Below, piece by piece: positions 1-14,100 of a DNA stretch of 64,000 nt. How positions within the stretch are numbered: the stretch's first letter is position 1; the number at the start of each line of letters is the position of its first letter. Both the position numbers and the translations under genes were made by a program. Under the pieces are notes generated by a model. That model saw nothing but the letters and a program-made list of their open reading frames with translations, was not told the DNA's origin and ran no database searches. Source of the DNA: Phoronis australis (lineage: Eukaryota > Phoronida > Phoronidae); contig NMRA01000289.1 of NCBI GenBank assembly GCA_002633005.1, positions 222,792 to 286,791 of the forward strand, given 5' to 3'.

Positions 1-794
1 CTTTTCTAAAAGTTAGCGACATGCTTTTGCGGTAAAACATCCACCATTTTCAATCTTTATTCTGAGAATGGATGTCAGGTACAATACACAGAAAATCCAA
101 AACACGCAAAAATGCCAGAACAGGGTTGACTAGGAATGAGTGTACCGCAACTCTGTATAACAGTGTCAACGACTCTTGGGAAAACTGCATTGAGTAAGGG
201 CCTTTCTGAAGACCGAATGTGAATGGCTTCACGTACTTTTAAGTGATAGCGATTAGTAGCACTGTCAATGATAATGAAGCTGTGTTCCCCAGCGGACCTC
301 TGTGCAACATTGTTTTCCATATGTCTTAAGATATATTAATTCTTATCGCTAACTATGTGTTCCTTCATCCTTTACTAGTCAAGTGGTGAGTTGTCTCACG
401 TACCAATTAAGTTGCTTGGCAACAACTACAATCAGATTTGTACGCTACATAGTATTTTAGACTGAAGGGAATCTTATTTTTAACACCAAGTAAACTAGCA
501 ATGTTGCTCGACTCAAATACAAGCTAAACAAAGCTCGTTTTGGAAAACCTCAGTGACAATGATTTCAATTTACGCTGTCCGATCTTGTAGTAAAATAGGC
601 AGTGGGCCAGAATTTGTAGGGCTTCTAGAAAATGTTTTTTGTGAGTACTTTAGAGGGGCAATTTTATTTTGGTGTTTTTAAATTCATTTACTAGAGTGTT
701 TTCAAAATCTAAAAATTTCCCACATATAAACATGCACATTTTTGAGAAATTTGAGTTTGAATTTGCATAATAACCACCATAGAGCTTAGTAAAC
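1..794. other. gene-free AT-rich sequence
   Basis: No open frame here resembles a protein family, and no RNA gene or clear repeat is seen. The short frames on the minus strand lack signal, domain or splice support. Confidence 0.5.
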
Positions 795-1290
795 TTATAT
801 TTGTAAAAACAACAGTTTTGGTGACTTTTTTGTAAAACAAGTAATATGGTCCCATCAGTGCCATTGTATTGAACAATATTACACTCACATTACATGTTTT
901 ACTATTGTAAATTAATTGTAAACAGTGAAATTTAACAAACGTAAAGAGACACCTAGAGGCAAAAATACAAACTAAGTCTGAATGTTTCTCTAGGAAGTTA
1001 TTCTGGCATTGTCAGGCAACAAAAATAACACAAAACACTTAGAGAAATTATATTTGTAAAAACAACAGTTTTTGCTATCTTTTTTGTAAAACAAGTAACA
1101 CGGTCCTATCGATGTCATTGTATTGAACAATAATACACTCACATTACATGTTTTACTATTGTAAACTAATAATAAACAGTGAAATTTTAAAAATGTAGTG
1201 ACACCTAGTGGCAGAAATGTAAACTAAGTTTGAATGTTACTAGGAGGTTATTCTGGCATTCTCTGGCAACAAAACTTACACAAAACACTT
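795..1290. repeat. tandem duplication, about 250-bp unit, two copies
   Basis: Two diverged head-to-tail copies. Both units run from TTATATTTGTAAAAACAAC (795 and 1048) through ACACTCACATTACATGTTTT to CAAAACACTT (1031 and 1281). The spacing of landmarks is 250-253 bp. Substitutions and small indels are scattered, so the duplication is not recent. No coding content is seen. Confidence 0.85.
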
Positions 1291-2449
1291 GAGACTGGGC
1301 AAAATTTGTGCCTCAATGCCTGAACCATTGACTAATGGTGTAAAACATAGCTTGTTTGAATAATAAACCAGAAATACGTTATAGTTCAAAAACAATATAG
1401 TTGAACGATCTCTGTGAATGTGCACACAGATTGTATGAAAATAATATGTTATTCCGACAGCGTTTAGCAAGCAGTACGAGACAAATATATTACAATGATC
1501 AGAGTATGTACTTTCTATGACTTAATCAACAAATAAAATTCAGTTTTTAATACAAAAAACGAAGTAACGGGGTTGGAGGTAAATTTAGGATTGACTTGTC
1601 AAAGAATTATCCAATGTTATGCAGTCAGTGTGGCTGATGTTACTTCAGTTCTCACAGCTGCACACTTCTGTTCAGTTTCACCCAGCATTGCAGCACAAAA
1701 TAAGTAAGGATATTTCCATGCAACGCCCCTAATATAGGGACTGAGTCCCTATTTATATTCATTAAATTAAGGGCTCAAATTGTAGTTTACTATTAGAAAA
1801 TGTCAATAGTCGAGGATAAACTGATAGAAAAACATTACATCTGTGAGAACGACAGAAATGTTCAAGCAAAAGATTTAGGTTTCATGGTTCAGTATCTATT
1901 TGGGATTGTTTCATGCAAGAGGGTGCTAAGCGGCTCAGGTGAGTGGCCAGCAAGCACGATCAATATGTCTATTCTTAAAAGTTACTTTAGAAAATGTCCT
2001 GTGAGAGAAAATCCGATGAGATTTGAAAGAGTTTCGAATTCTGATTCTTGAGCCAAATTGTCTTGAAAGTCATAATATATTAAACTGCCTCCTGTTACGA
2101 CTTCATTTTAGTTTACTTGATGTTTTTCATGCATGTACTTTTCTTTGAATCGGTAAAAAGTGGGAACTGTGATCGCCATCAGAACTCTAAGTTTGAGTAA
2201 CTGTATTTCCTGCATGAATGCATTGATTTGTTTAGATTTTGTTGTCCAGGGAAGCTGATGTTTATCCCACGAAACACAAAACACTGACCAGAGTTGATTT
2301 CTCTTTAATGGATGAATCGTGTAAAATGTCAATATATGTCCCAAAACACTAATTCATTAGCATGCCCGAGAATTGTCAGTCCGCTTGCTGTGAACTGTAT
2401 ACATGTAAATCATTAAATTAATGTAATTAAAGACATGCACACATCCACG
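1291..2449. other. gene-free stretch
   Basis: Nothing recognised. Frames of up to 83 codons occur at 1800-2051 (+) and 2108-2344 (-), but their composition and lack of motifs fit chance. Confidence 0.45.
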
Positions 2450-2526
2450 CACGTACATACGCACGCACGCACGCACGCGCGCACGCACGCACACAAACAC
2501 AAACACAAACACACACACACTCACAT
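2450..2526. repeat. microsatellite (ACGC)n / (CA)n
   Basis: A compound simple repeat: GCAC/ACGC units pass into CACAAA units and then CA dinucleotides. It produces a spurious Val/Arg/Cys-rich frame on the minus strand. Confidence 0.95.
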
Positions 2527-4163
2527 ACAAATAAGAAAAGACGACTGCCTTTGATTTGGTCAAATTTTCACAAACACTGTGACCGAGAAAATATGGAAAA
2601 TTGATATGAGGGAACAATGTCCCTGCCGTTACAACTGAAGAATATGGAAACTGACAAAAAACCCCATTTATTTCGTCCCTGACCGGCACCCTTGCATTCC
2701 TCTTTTGACTTCTTCGTTTCTGTAAACTATAACCCCAGTTATGACCGCTCCCTGCAAACTACAGCTAGCAGTTGGACACAAGCCTGTCTCCCGAGTTTCT
2801 GCTTCAAAGTTCATTGGCCTTTCCGGGTTCATAAAGCAATGTATTTTATTGGTCAGTTAAAGGATACATTAATAGTTTATTAAGATGGCTTTGACTCGCA
2901 TGGCTGGTTGCGTTCGATAAACGCTAGAACCTCGCGAAAACGCAAGGTCACGCAATTCTTCGCGAGATTGGCCGCGCACACGTCACACTCAAGCTTTTGT
3001 TGTGATTGTCTTGGGCCTATGGAATGCAATTCGGATGTTTTAATCAATAAGCAAAGGCAAAGCTAACCTAAAAATCTCGTTGACATCCACTGGAATCGTC
3101 GTTACGGTAGGCCTATTCCACTCCTCCCTCACCCTCGCTGTACTTACATGTAGGACTTCCTACATGACGTCATGACGTGGGATTGTAACTCCTGACAACC
3201 AAGTAACAGTATTAGTAGCTGAAGTACCGTCTCCTCTTCATGTCATTCACTTTCAATTCACAGTTCTGATTGTCCACCATGTTTACATCATTATGTGCAA
3301 CACTGGGAAACACGTTTTTGGAAAGTGATCAAAATGTAGCATAGTTTGGACTGGCCTAAAACAATGCACCACACTTTGCGATATAATTTCTGTTGCAGCT
3401 ATGGTTCAGATCGAAGTGTAACAGATGTAGACAGGCCTTAGTAGTATGATATACAAAATTTAGATCAAATTGCGTATCAACATTGTTTCCCTTTTTGCCT
3501 GGTCATACTTATTTTTAGTTGGATTGTGGCGTAACTATTCAGTGAAGTTTGATGGATAAAAAAGTAACTTTGAAATTGCACTAAGTGTTCATGAAATCTG
3601 ACCACCTATTATTTCAAATGACTTATTCTTTTTCTGATAGTTTCATAGTTCTTTCACCCAAACTGAAACAATCAGTCGATCTTTTGATTAAAAAAAAAAA
3701 CGTGTTAGAGTACAATAGGTAATACCAGGACTTCCCGTAACAAGGCCTTCACTGCCAGACTGGTATATTAAGTGGTAGCTCTTTAATTGTTTACAGATAG
3801 ATTCCCGTAATTGCACACACATTTTCTTAACGCACGCTCTCAGTGCGGAAATCGACTATAAATACATATACTACCAATAACCGTGAAGTCTATTTGCACT
3901 TGGACACCTACTTATGTCAACTGCCGCTATATAGTGTGTTGCTGCCTATTTCTGTCTGCACCAATCCCGGCTCTGCAGACTAGCATGGCGGTATGGTACC
4001 AACCAGAAAACTAGGGTAAACATGTGAAAACCTTATCACTACCTCTTTGTTGTTTGAAGCGCATCACTTCAATTGCTTTCAAGCTAAATGATCCGTTGAA
4101 TATTTCAAGTATACTCGGTAGCCGCCAATCCGTTCGTACATTCTTCGTCTAAAGCGTTGGATA
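2527..4163. other. gene-free stretch with CpG-containing segment
   Basis: No gene is recognised. The segment near 2930-2985 is locally CpG-rich, with two CGCGA-type motifs. A CRE-type site lies at 3165-3180 and is listed separately. Confidence 0.4.
3165..3180. promoter_or_regulatory. CRE-type site TGACGTCA plus adjacent half site
   Basis: The palindrome TGACGTCA is followed directly by TGACGTGG. This is the consensus bound by CREB/ATF bZIP factors. No gene start is evident beside it, so function is inference. Confidence 0.3.
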
Positions 4164-4299
4164 CACTTGATTGACTTCGCCGGTTTCGCCGGGTCAACCG
4201 GCTAAGACATCTGATTGGTTCTCGGTTACGACTTACAGACCCTCCAAGCAGATGTATCATCTGGAGTTGACCTGCGAAACCGGCGAAGTCAATCAAGTG
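4164..4299. repeat. 136-bp foldback (inverted repeat)
   Basis: The outer 26 bases, 4164-4189 (CACTTGATTGACTTCGCCGG and onward), are exactly reverse-complementary to 4274-4299. Complementarity continues inward imperfectly through GGTCAAC and ACATCTG. The whole segment would fold into a stem with a small loop. It could be a foldback MITE or a hairpin RNA locus. No target duplication was found at its edges. Confidence 0.8.
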
Positions 4300-4639
4300 C
4301 AGCCAATAATTTCGCTGTGATACTTAAAGATGCTGCTTGTCAATGTCAATACGTAACGGCACATATCGGGGGTTCTTGTTTAAATCCACACAAAGAATGT
4401 GGCGTGTTGAGCGCGTTGGTGATTGCGTAGGAACCTGTTGGCAACCATCAAGGTCCCCTTGCCACCATTTGTCTTTTAATCACCTGTCAAAGAGCTGCAT
4501 ACAAGCTCGAAACCAAGATATTTTATGTGCTTTATGCTGGCCAGTAAACAGACATAGTGACTATTTCTGTTCTGTATTGTGTTTTTTGAACTTTGAAGTG
4601 CACAGGGAAAGTTTTGTCTTTTGTTGGCAGTCGAGACTT

Positions 4640-5110
4640 TGCGTAAGGAACGATTTGTAAACAACTTCCGCGGGAGAGCTCGCGTAACATAATTCCGCGG
4701 GGGAGCCTACGGAACAGCATGCAGGAAAAGGCAACTGAGAGTGTAGGGATTTTTATTTGAAAAAACCATGGGCAAAATGTAACAAACCACAGGCGATAAT
4801 TGCCGCGAAGCCGAGTATTCGGCGGCGACAAGGGAGAATTTAAGCAGTGTGCATACGCGACGGAAGCCGGAGGGAGTGAAATTAAGCCGACGGAGTGACG
4901 TCACCCAGGCCGTTGAGCCGACGGACTGACGTCACCAAGGGCAGTACGAAACCGGCCACCCTCCCTCCGCGTCCGCGAAAAAAACGGGCTGTGAGAAAAA
5001 AACAGAACTTAACCTCGAATCTAAACAGGGGTCCGGTGCAATACCTAGCTGGGAACAAGGCGGTGCCGAAACGTGCGTAACGAAGGCCTGTAGTGCCGGG
5101 GAGACGGAGT
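4640..5110. promoter_or_regulatory. GC/CpG-rich segment with duplicated CRE sites
   Basis: This segment is clearly richer in G, C and CpG than its surroundings. It carries a duplicated block of the form GCCGACGGANTGACGTCACC, giving exact TGACGTCA palindromes at 4896-4903 and 4927-4934, 31 bp apart. It looks like a CpG-rich promoter or enhancer, but no start codon or first exon leading away from it could be supported. Confidence 0.35.
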
Positions 5111-8100
5111 TTGTGTAAACGATGCATTTTATAAAATAGCTTCTTTAGTATTTTCATTTTTTCACTCCAGTCTCGACTACTTTATAGACCTAACTCACGC
5201 GGCGGACATTAAAATCCAAAGCGAGGCTCACTGCAATAAACAAAGCGGAAGTTGACATTGCGTGAGTTAATTAGCGGGTCTTTCGAGTCCAACCTGGTTA
5301 TTAAATCTTTAAAATTTATCGAAAATTAACCACAGTGACATAGAAAAATACATTAGAGAAAACGTTAATGCATCAAAAAGTTGTCTGACGAAAGGGTATA
5401 ATTTTTTTCGGAAAACTAGGTTCGAAACTAGAAAAAATAACTATGACCAACAATATGACCAAATTGCGGCGATTGTAGTGTTACGGATAAGGTATTATGC
5501 TGAATGCAGGGTTACGTTTCTTCTTGTGAATTGTTGATAAAAATGCTTTCTACACGAACCAGGTCATCTGCTCGTATTGTTGACGATTTGAAAATATATT
5601 CGACAGTGGTGGGTCATCGCATTTTGCTGTCATGTGCAGGGACTACTGGGACCTTGATTTGACATTGATGTGAAAGAATAATTGATGTTATTAAATATAT
5701 TTTATTAAAATAAAAATCAGGCTCGTAATTGAAAATAAAAATTATTTGACCATCAATTCTGTTTTTTGGTTTTAATAATTCTTACGTCTATTTCATGTGT
5801 TAGGCTTCAAATATCGATCTGGACAAAGTCAGTGAGTTTCAAAATTAAAACGCCTTATTTGTTCGTCGAAAGCATAACGTCGTTTTAGAAATCAATTTCA
5901 GTTAATTGGAAAGAGTAAACATAGTTATCATGTTTCTCTAGGAGCCTCGTTCATCCGAGGGGAAAGGTGCCTGCGCCTTCTGAGAGAGGATTTTTTTCGC
6001 CGCGCGAGGGGAAAAATCTACCTCACGATCACCATCAATAGCAACCCCGCCCTGTTGCAAGCTTTCATATTACGCTCTGTCTTAATTTCTAGTAGCATTT
6101 TGTGCTCTTTCAAATTGTCGCCTGTGCGGTTACAGGTGATTTGAACAAAGAGAGAAATTTTCAATCACTAGAGGAATTTTTAGGCATCGTGGGGGGAATT
6201 TTGCGTGATTTGTCAATACTTTTTGAGAGGGGAATAGGGCCGATGTTATCACCAAAACTGAGGGACTGAGGGCCCTGTCCTTTTTGGGAAGAAAAATGCA
6301 TCACGTTTCAACCCGTAGTCATGAAAACACAGCCTGACTGGCCGAAGATTCCGCTCCGGCCGTTGCTATGATGCTTAGCAACCGAGTTTCGACAAAATAT
6401 GATCTAACTTTTCGAAAACATTTATAAATTTTACACGGACATGTTTTCCTTCGTCGCGGACTATGGCAACGACCATACGCTTCCGAATCTCAACGTCCTT
6501 AGGGATTGTAAAGCAGACAGTTGAGTGTCCGTATTTGTTCTTGTCGTTCGAGCAACGCGGACTACATCTATGCCGATCAGCTAACAGAGCTATCGTAACG
6601 AGCCTCGTTTTGGAACGCGCCTCCTGTCGGCGTGAATTAGGTCTATAGGATACTTATTTACAACGAACCAATTTGCGTGTGTCTTGGGTCTGCTCAGTTC
6701 ATTAGCATAAGAGCGTTCAGTAGGTCCCAATGTCATCTTCGTGTTCTGCGGGTAGGACCCACCCAAGTGCCTCTCCGGCATGAATTTCGAGTTCTCATTG
6801 TAGTATATTTTGGATGGAAAACACACTTTTAGAGTTGAAAACACGCCGTTTGTGTGGAAAACACTCTGTTTGTGTCATAGGGGCATAAAATTGCCTACCG
6901 TGACAAGCCACCTGTAATGCCTGGCCTTGGGCAATGACGGACCGTCACTAGTCATTCCAAGCCCCATCACCTATAATTTGTACAAACCAATTTGATACCA
7001 AATGCATAACGGCAAGTGGGTTTAAGGGTGAACGTAATCGCTTACTGTAACTCTGCATGCGTGCAGTTCTGTCTGAGGCGTATCATCCGGCCATCTTCTA
7101 GTAAGTCAATGAGTTCTAGGTTGTAGGAAAACACTTCATGTATACTTTCACTGTGGAATTCACTTTTTCTTCTTTTACCAGTTCATTATTTGAAAAGTCC
7201 CTACGTTTGAAATAGCACGTTCTGTAGGAAACGAAGCTTATATGGATTGAACAATAGCCATATGTTGAGCATAAGAGGGTGCTGTAAGTAATAGCATTGG
7301 CCAATAACAATTCAGAACTCCATTTCGGGTACCCGGGGTAGATGCAGATTGGGTAGCACTGAACAGTTAAGCTGTAGCCACAGGGCACTTTCAAGTCGCT
7401 TTATAGTCCCTAGAATTTAAATACAGGTCGTGTGGCAGGTTTGACGAGTGTTTTGCCAGGAAATTGATTTACTGTTTTTGAATGAGAAAAGCCAATTTTT
7501 TAGCCGCGACATACTTTCCATGCAAAATGGTGGCTGTCGTTTGCTTTCAACCCCTGTCTTTTGCTTACTTAGAAACCGGGTGTGATTTCAGGTGGCTGTC
7601 AGACAGACCGAAATTGCGAAAAAGTAGCTCGTGAGTGGCGTACCATGACCAAATTTTTAGAATCTAAAGAGAACAAGCATCCTGAATCTGATCGGTTGCC
7701 AGATTTTTTTCTAGCATTTGCAGGGAAATAGAAAATTTGGCGAGAAAATTGACCTGGATGTCAAATTTGGTGTTTTATGGTCCTATTTTTGTGTGCCGAT
7801 ATTTTTTCCCGATGTGAATTAGCCGATTAAAAAGTTTGTTGCAAGAATTAAGTTTCAGTTATCATGAGTTGGGAACGCCAAAAAAAAACTTTTGGTTTTT
7901 CAGACTCTCGATAAGGACGCGAGATAAGGACTCGACTCCACTTGGGTGTGTGTCGGCAGCCAAAAGCTTGTAATAACTGTAGTGTGCCTCCTCGTTCATC
8001 TACCACGGTGAGCAGAATAAGAAATCCTTGGCTGATAGACAAATGAGTACCGTAAAAAGGTTTTACCCAAGCTACTAAAATTGTTGATCTTAAATCTGAC

Positions 8101-11100
8101 CGTTAAAAGCTAGACAGTAAAATGATGTTTGCATGGATATTACGTATCAAAGTATTTTTGGCAGTGTTTGCAAGGGCATGCAAAATTAATCAAGATTTAA
8201 TCGATCAAAAGTAGCCCAGAAGAAGAAGAATTTGTGTATTGTACTCTGTTTATTATGAAAAACAATGTCACGTTGAAGATATCTTTTGAGAATACGTTTA
8301 AATAAACCTTTTTTGCACTAAATTTCAGTTTGACTTAATTTAACGAAAATGAAGCCCAATCAGATTATTTAACTTGTCAGCGAACAGTAACCACAGTTAC
8401 ATTGTTTATGGTCTGAATTATTAAAAACAAAATTTTAGGAACGAAATGTGACTAAAACGAAGTATTGGGTGCATGTATACAATAAAAGGATACCGTTACC
8501 ATAACAAGTTTTAAGGAAATATCACTGAAAACCCATTGCCATGAACAACTGTTACACCAGTTAGTGAATGAATAAATGAAAATTCCCAATACTTCATAAA
8601 CTGTTTAAGTAATTTTCATTAGATTTGTGTATAATACGATTTTGGAACTTGCAGATCGTGAAAACTGATCATTTTAGGGGTACAATCTAAAACTCCACAA
8701 ATCTGGTAAATGTTGACCAGTATTCAAGTTTGGCCTATCTTATGTCTCAATGAGCATGTAATAACACGACTTTGAGCTCCAAGTACTTACATTTACACTG
8801 GACTGTGTGTTTCAGAACTGATACTATTGTGTTGTAAATGATTTTACTTCAATGTGAAGAAGGACCGTAGGAGTACACAGAAAGAAGTTGTTGGCATACG
8901 AGTGGGCCAGAGCTTCACAGAACGTGGCACCTTTGTATAGCCATGCAGTGTTTTCTGATTGCGATATGGGGTATCTCTTTTAAAAGCCGCTGAAACTGTT
9001 GCAGAATTGGGGCCCGTTTTTGTCATAACTCCTACTTTATCGTGCTTTTTGTTAAAATATCACTGCACCTTTCATACTCCTTCGAATGAAACAGGTTGAA
9101 AACCTAATTCAACATTTGTTTAGTATAGTCATCAAAACAGTCCAGGTTTTTGTAACTTACAGTCGTTTTACATTTCACCACCAGATGACGGTAAATTTTT
9201 CTTTAACATTTTACTTTTATGGCTCTTTTGACATACATGTATTGTATTCGTTTAACCTTTGGCCAGCATTTTTAAATGCGTCTGTTAAAATACCCGAGAC
9301 AATAGTTTTTATCAATAATGACGCATTGTGCACGAACTCCAAATTTCAACATTTTGCCATTTTCACCAACTTCATTGGAAAATTACAAGAAAATGTACAA
9401 CAAGAACGTTTTACATGTGAAAGTTCACCAGGTGAAAGTACAACCACGAAACCTTTTTCTAGCTCCTGCAGCTCGGGGCCCACTGACTAATTGTTGATGA
9501 AGACGTGTGGGGAATTACACACACATCCTGTTCATCATTCGTGTAGAAAACCACGCGGAGTGCGCTTCAACCACAAGTTTAATACCCACGGTATCCCTGT
9601 CTGGATTTGCATCCTGGAAAGTTAACGTAAAAGGCATTTCCTTTCCCTGCAAAAATCAAGGTAAGATAATCTATATCTCTAGATTTGGTTACAGAACCAG
9701 GGTAGTTCACATCAAATAAGCATGAATGAGGGAAGTTGTTTAAAAGCATTGTTTTACAATGGGCTTGAAGACCACGATTTGAAAAGCGTGCTCGTTTGAA
9801 ACTATATTAAAACTACTGATTTTCAGTAGCTAACCGAAGACTGGCCGTTTGTGTCAAGGCTGCTTGCGCTTATCTATAGTTATCTAAGAAATAACTTAAA
9901 ATATAATGTACATATCTCACCAAACTTTCAAAACATAAAGACGAGAAAGCATCACTGAGCTCTATGAATTCTGGTGATATAGGAACATGACCGGCTGGAT
10001 GATATGAACTCGAGTAGGCGGTTAATCATAGCCGGTGTGTAGGCAAATATTCCAACTTGACCTTTCGAGCTAAAAAATAGAAAACGGCTTGCCGATTGAA
10101 ACAGCTAGAGCATGTTCAATTTTGCCCCGATTATCGTTAGATTCAGGAGAAGTCGTACCGGTATATGACTTGTGGACCTCTGTCTACACACTCGAATTGC
10201 CATAGTATACCAAGTCTGAGCAAAGTCGTAAGCGAAAATCGACCCGGTGTGCTTTAGACAACAGATCGTAATAAGTCAAAATATAGTTCAAGGACATTTT
10301 ACAAAATAATGTGGAAAAGAGTCACGGTGTCACCTTTAGTTTTGTGAGTTTGACCATGATACATAGAAACATCTTACATTTGAAGCAAGGAGTGTTAGAA
10401 GTACTTCTACGTACACTCCTTATTTGAAGCATCAAAAGCCGCTGCACGTAAATTGCATAATTGTGAGTAACAACACGGCCAATCGTAACAAGGAAAGTGT
10501 CAGTTCTAAAGGAGATGAACATGTATGTGTACCGTCATCAGACTGAATACACCATCACATACCTGTATATGCTGTAGATTTACATAATTTCGAGAACAGG
10601 TCAAGCGGAAGAAAACGTTTCCGCCAATATAGTGCAAAGCAATAAATCATGTTGTGCTTTTCGTAAGATTAGGCATACCAATAGACGTCTACACCGCAGA
10701 AGTTATTCGGCCAAGGTGAGCTCCGTCTTCAGATTAGAACTAGGGTGTGTATCGCCGTCTAATGGAGTATGTTACGCCATAAATTGAGCGATTGGAATAC
10801 ATTTTACTTCTGGGTATTTATGCGATTGATACTATAATGTTGACGCACGGTAGTTGTCAGCCCATAAATTCTGGACTACGTGTGAATAAATTGGGAATAA
10901 CTCTAGCCAATCCAGTCATAGGCGTATTGTCTTGTTTGTTGGGTGTTTCGTAAGTGCGGGCAGGTAAACATATTTTCAACTGTTAAAGCCTATTATGAAC
11001 GGAATTTTGTTATTCTACGTGTATTGGGCTAGCCGGGTAGTCATAGCAAAGCCTTAGCAAAATGAGAAAATACGAATTCAATCACGCAAACGTAGGCACG

Positions 11101-14100
11101 TCAAATGATAGGTAAAGCTGCCGTTCCGTGCCCTATTGCGTAACCGCGAGATCACAGGCAAAAAAAAAGACCGATAACAGTTGTATTGAATAGGGGTCTG
11201 AATAGGACAACATTGCGTGCTGGTGTTATTCGCAGCTGTTTGAATTTAAAAAGGTGATTTTCGCGGCGACGTAGGCGAAAGCAATGAAGCCAATACGCCT
11301 ACATTTGACAATTCAAGAGCTATGCTCTTCACATACTTTTTAATCAATTTTTTCTGGTGTTACCGTTTAAGATTGGCTTTAATACAACGAAGTAACGACG
11401 TATGCACTTCTACATAACAATCTTGCGATGGTAAATATTCATTTGGAAGTGCTAGAGCCTTTAAGTCTTTATTCGAGAACAATTGTAAAAGCGTATCAGT
11501 AAACATGTTTGTGTTTATAAAATCTCGAGTGCCTAAGTTTGAAAATTATTTTGTCATTTGCTTCATGTTTTATTATATGGGAAAATTTGCATTAATATAA
11601 CCACAACAGTACATGCCTGACTATAGTCATGTCAGTGAAAAACAGTGTAAATAAAATTTATGCTACCATTTAAAGATAAACCTTGATCAGCAATGATCCT
11701 GTTGTAACAAGAACAGCATTGTACGTTCGAGTCACGGGTTCCTTCCACTACGACGGGCGCAGTTAGCCCGTATATATTGAGTATGACAGTTTGTAATTAC
11801 TTCCAACTTTACTCTCACAGATCGGCCTGAAGGTATACTTATAACATTTAATCACGCACACTGGGACGTCGTTAACAATGCGTGCCTTTGAATTTTTCTG
11901 CATTATGCAAGCGGTTACTTCTGACCCGACTTCTAATCGAAATACGCTTACAGTTTGTATGACCAGCAGCCTTGTGGATGATTAGGCCTATAGCCCACTC
12001 GATGACTTAAAACTGTCGGAAATAATCGGAAACGTAAAAAAGAAGCAGCGTTTGCCTACAAGTCCGCTTGTAGAAAAGGTAAGATAAAAAACTTCTTAAT
12101 GTGGAGATAGTCATTTACATAGCGAGGTGTTATAGGTTATGCGAGTGGCGTTCAACTCATGAACGCAGGACTCAACGGAGCGGTTTGTTTAGTGACCAGT
12201 GCAGACATCCCACATAAGGCAGTGCAATAAGCAGTCTGTTAGAAAACGACTGGGATGCTGGTATACTGCGGAATGGTGAATCATTAGAAGCTCTCTCGAA
12301 TCAATACAGCACCAGGAGCAAGTTACGCTTGAATTTCCTTTTCCAGGAGCCTTTTCACGTCGAAACTTGTCGACGTTATTTTACACAGATTTTGAACCGA
12401 GACTTACGCTGACCAGTCGGTGACAAAACTCCAGTCTTTGGTGTAGAGGCGTTTGCCGCGTAATCTGATTCGCGAGATTGCATAGAGTTTGGTCATCGGT
12501 TTTGGAACATTTTTCGGTGGGTGAAGTTTTTATATCTGCAATTTAGGATCGTACCGTTGCTGGAATTCGGCGTGATCGGGTATTTGTTTCCAACACTTGA
12601 ATATAGTTGGAAACAACACAGATGAATTTACCTAAGTTATAAATATAGAAATCACGAGACAACAACCTTCACGGCGTTTTTTAACAAGAAAATTAGCATT
12701 TTTTCTTAAATTTTAATAGAATAGCTGACTGATGTTTACTTCTCTACTTCATTAGTTTTGGGATCTCCACATTCAATGTACATATTAAATACATAGAACA
12801 GACATTCCTGTAGTTATGGTATAGTGTAACTGAAATAAATCTTCATTCGAACGTAATGTTTGTGTTGGTTGTACGATTACGTACGAAAGAAGGTCGTCTG
12901 TCATTCCTATATTTTTAAGGTAAGCGCGCTTCCATTGGTGATAAAGAATTTGTTCTGGTCGAAATGTTTTGACAGATTTTTCTTAGAATCGGTGGTTGAG
13001 CTACTGCTGAAGACAAAATACCTCTTGCTTTTTTGTTATTTTTTGTTGGGACTAACGATTGACTTAACAAACCTGGTGGGAAAATCTTGAATGTTTCAAA
13101 ACAAGTTTCAGGACAAAATGCAAACATTATTTGTACGTCGGTGGCATCATTGTTTGCTCCTAATTTTCCACTCTACGGGCCAACACGTTACAGATACTTC
13201 AGATACAATATCGCCGTCCCGGATTACACAAGTGAAGCCATGCGTGAACCACGACAACAACATGTTTGCAACAATGTTTTCTTACCACTAATGGCGTAGT
13301 TAAGGAGGGGGGATGGGTCGGTACCGATAGAGAGGACTGAGAACGGCATATGGACCTGGAGCGGCACAAACCTAGTGGTGCCTCATGTTCCAAAACATCT
13401 CATATTCGATATTATTTCATGAAAGCACAGGATAAGACTGCTTTGATTAGAAATGATCGAATCAAACAGGAATAACAGAGATTATGAATTAAACATAGAG
13501 CTTTTTTGCATTTTTGCTCAAAATCACTTTTAGAATCAAAAACAATTTCTGTACCTGGGATATTGATTCTTTTCACGAGGGGGGGCAGAATGTAAAGATG
13601 TCACCCCGATCGTAGCTTCGGACCTTACCTACTTCCTGCACCCTCACCCCGCCTTCGGCGTTGTGAACTCTGGTGACTCACACGTTCCCGTTGGCGTTGA
13701 ACGTGTAGCCGAAGCTCGCTAATGGAAGACTGTGCATACGTCAGCTTGAACTCGTGACTCACACATTCGCGTTAACGTGTAACCGAAACTTTCGCGGTTG
13801 AGTAGCCTACCAGGAGCGAGAAGGACCTGTGGATTCACGTATGCATTGCTGCAGCTGTAATGGTTAGGAATTCACATATTCTAGTACGAAGAAGTTCAAT
13901 ACACGAGTTCTCAAAAGAACACGTTGCTGTTTTATCACTGTGTATTTTAAGCCTGCCACCTGATCATACTACCTTTCCTCGCGACTCTCTTGGATCTACG
14001 TAACCGCGCAGGGAGATTTGAAGAACAGGCACAAATAACTTATCACTCACCACATATCTGTTGTTTTGTAAACTGTATTTATGCGACAATTAGATTCTAA

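Noticed and set aside
2357-2689. 110-codon minus-strand frame rich in Val, Arg and Cys
   Set aside because: The frame runs through the ACGC/CA microsatellite, which explains its composition.
9086-9490. 134-codon plus-strand frame
   Set aside because: Low-complexity, Phe/Ser/Thr-rich composition, no motif, and no splice or promoter context.
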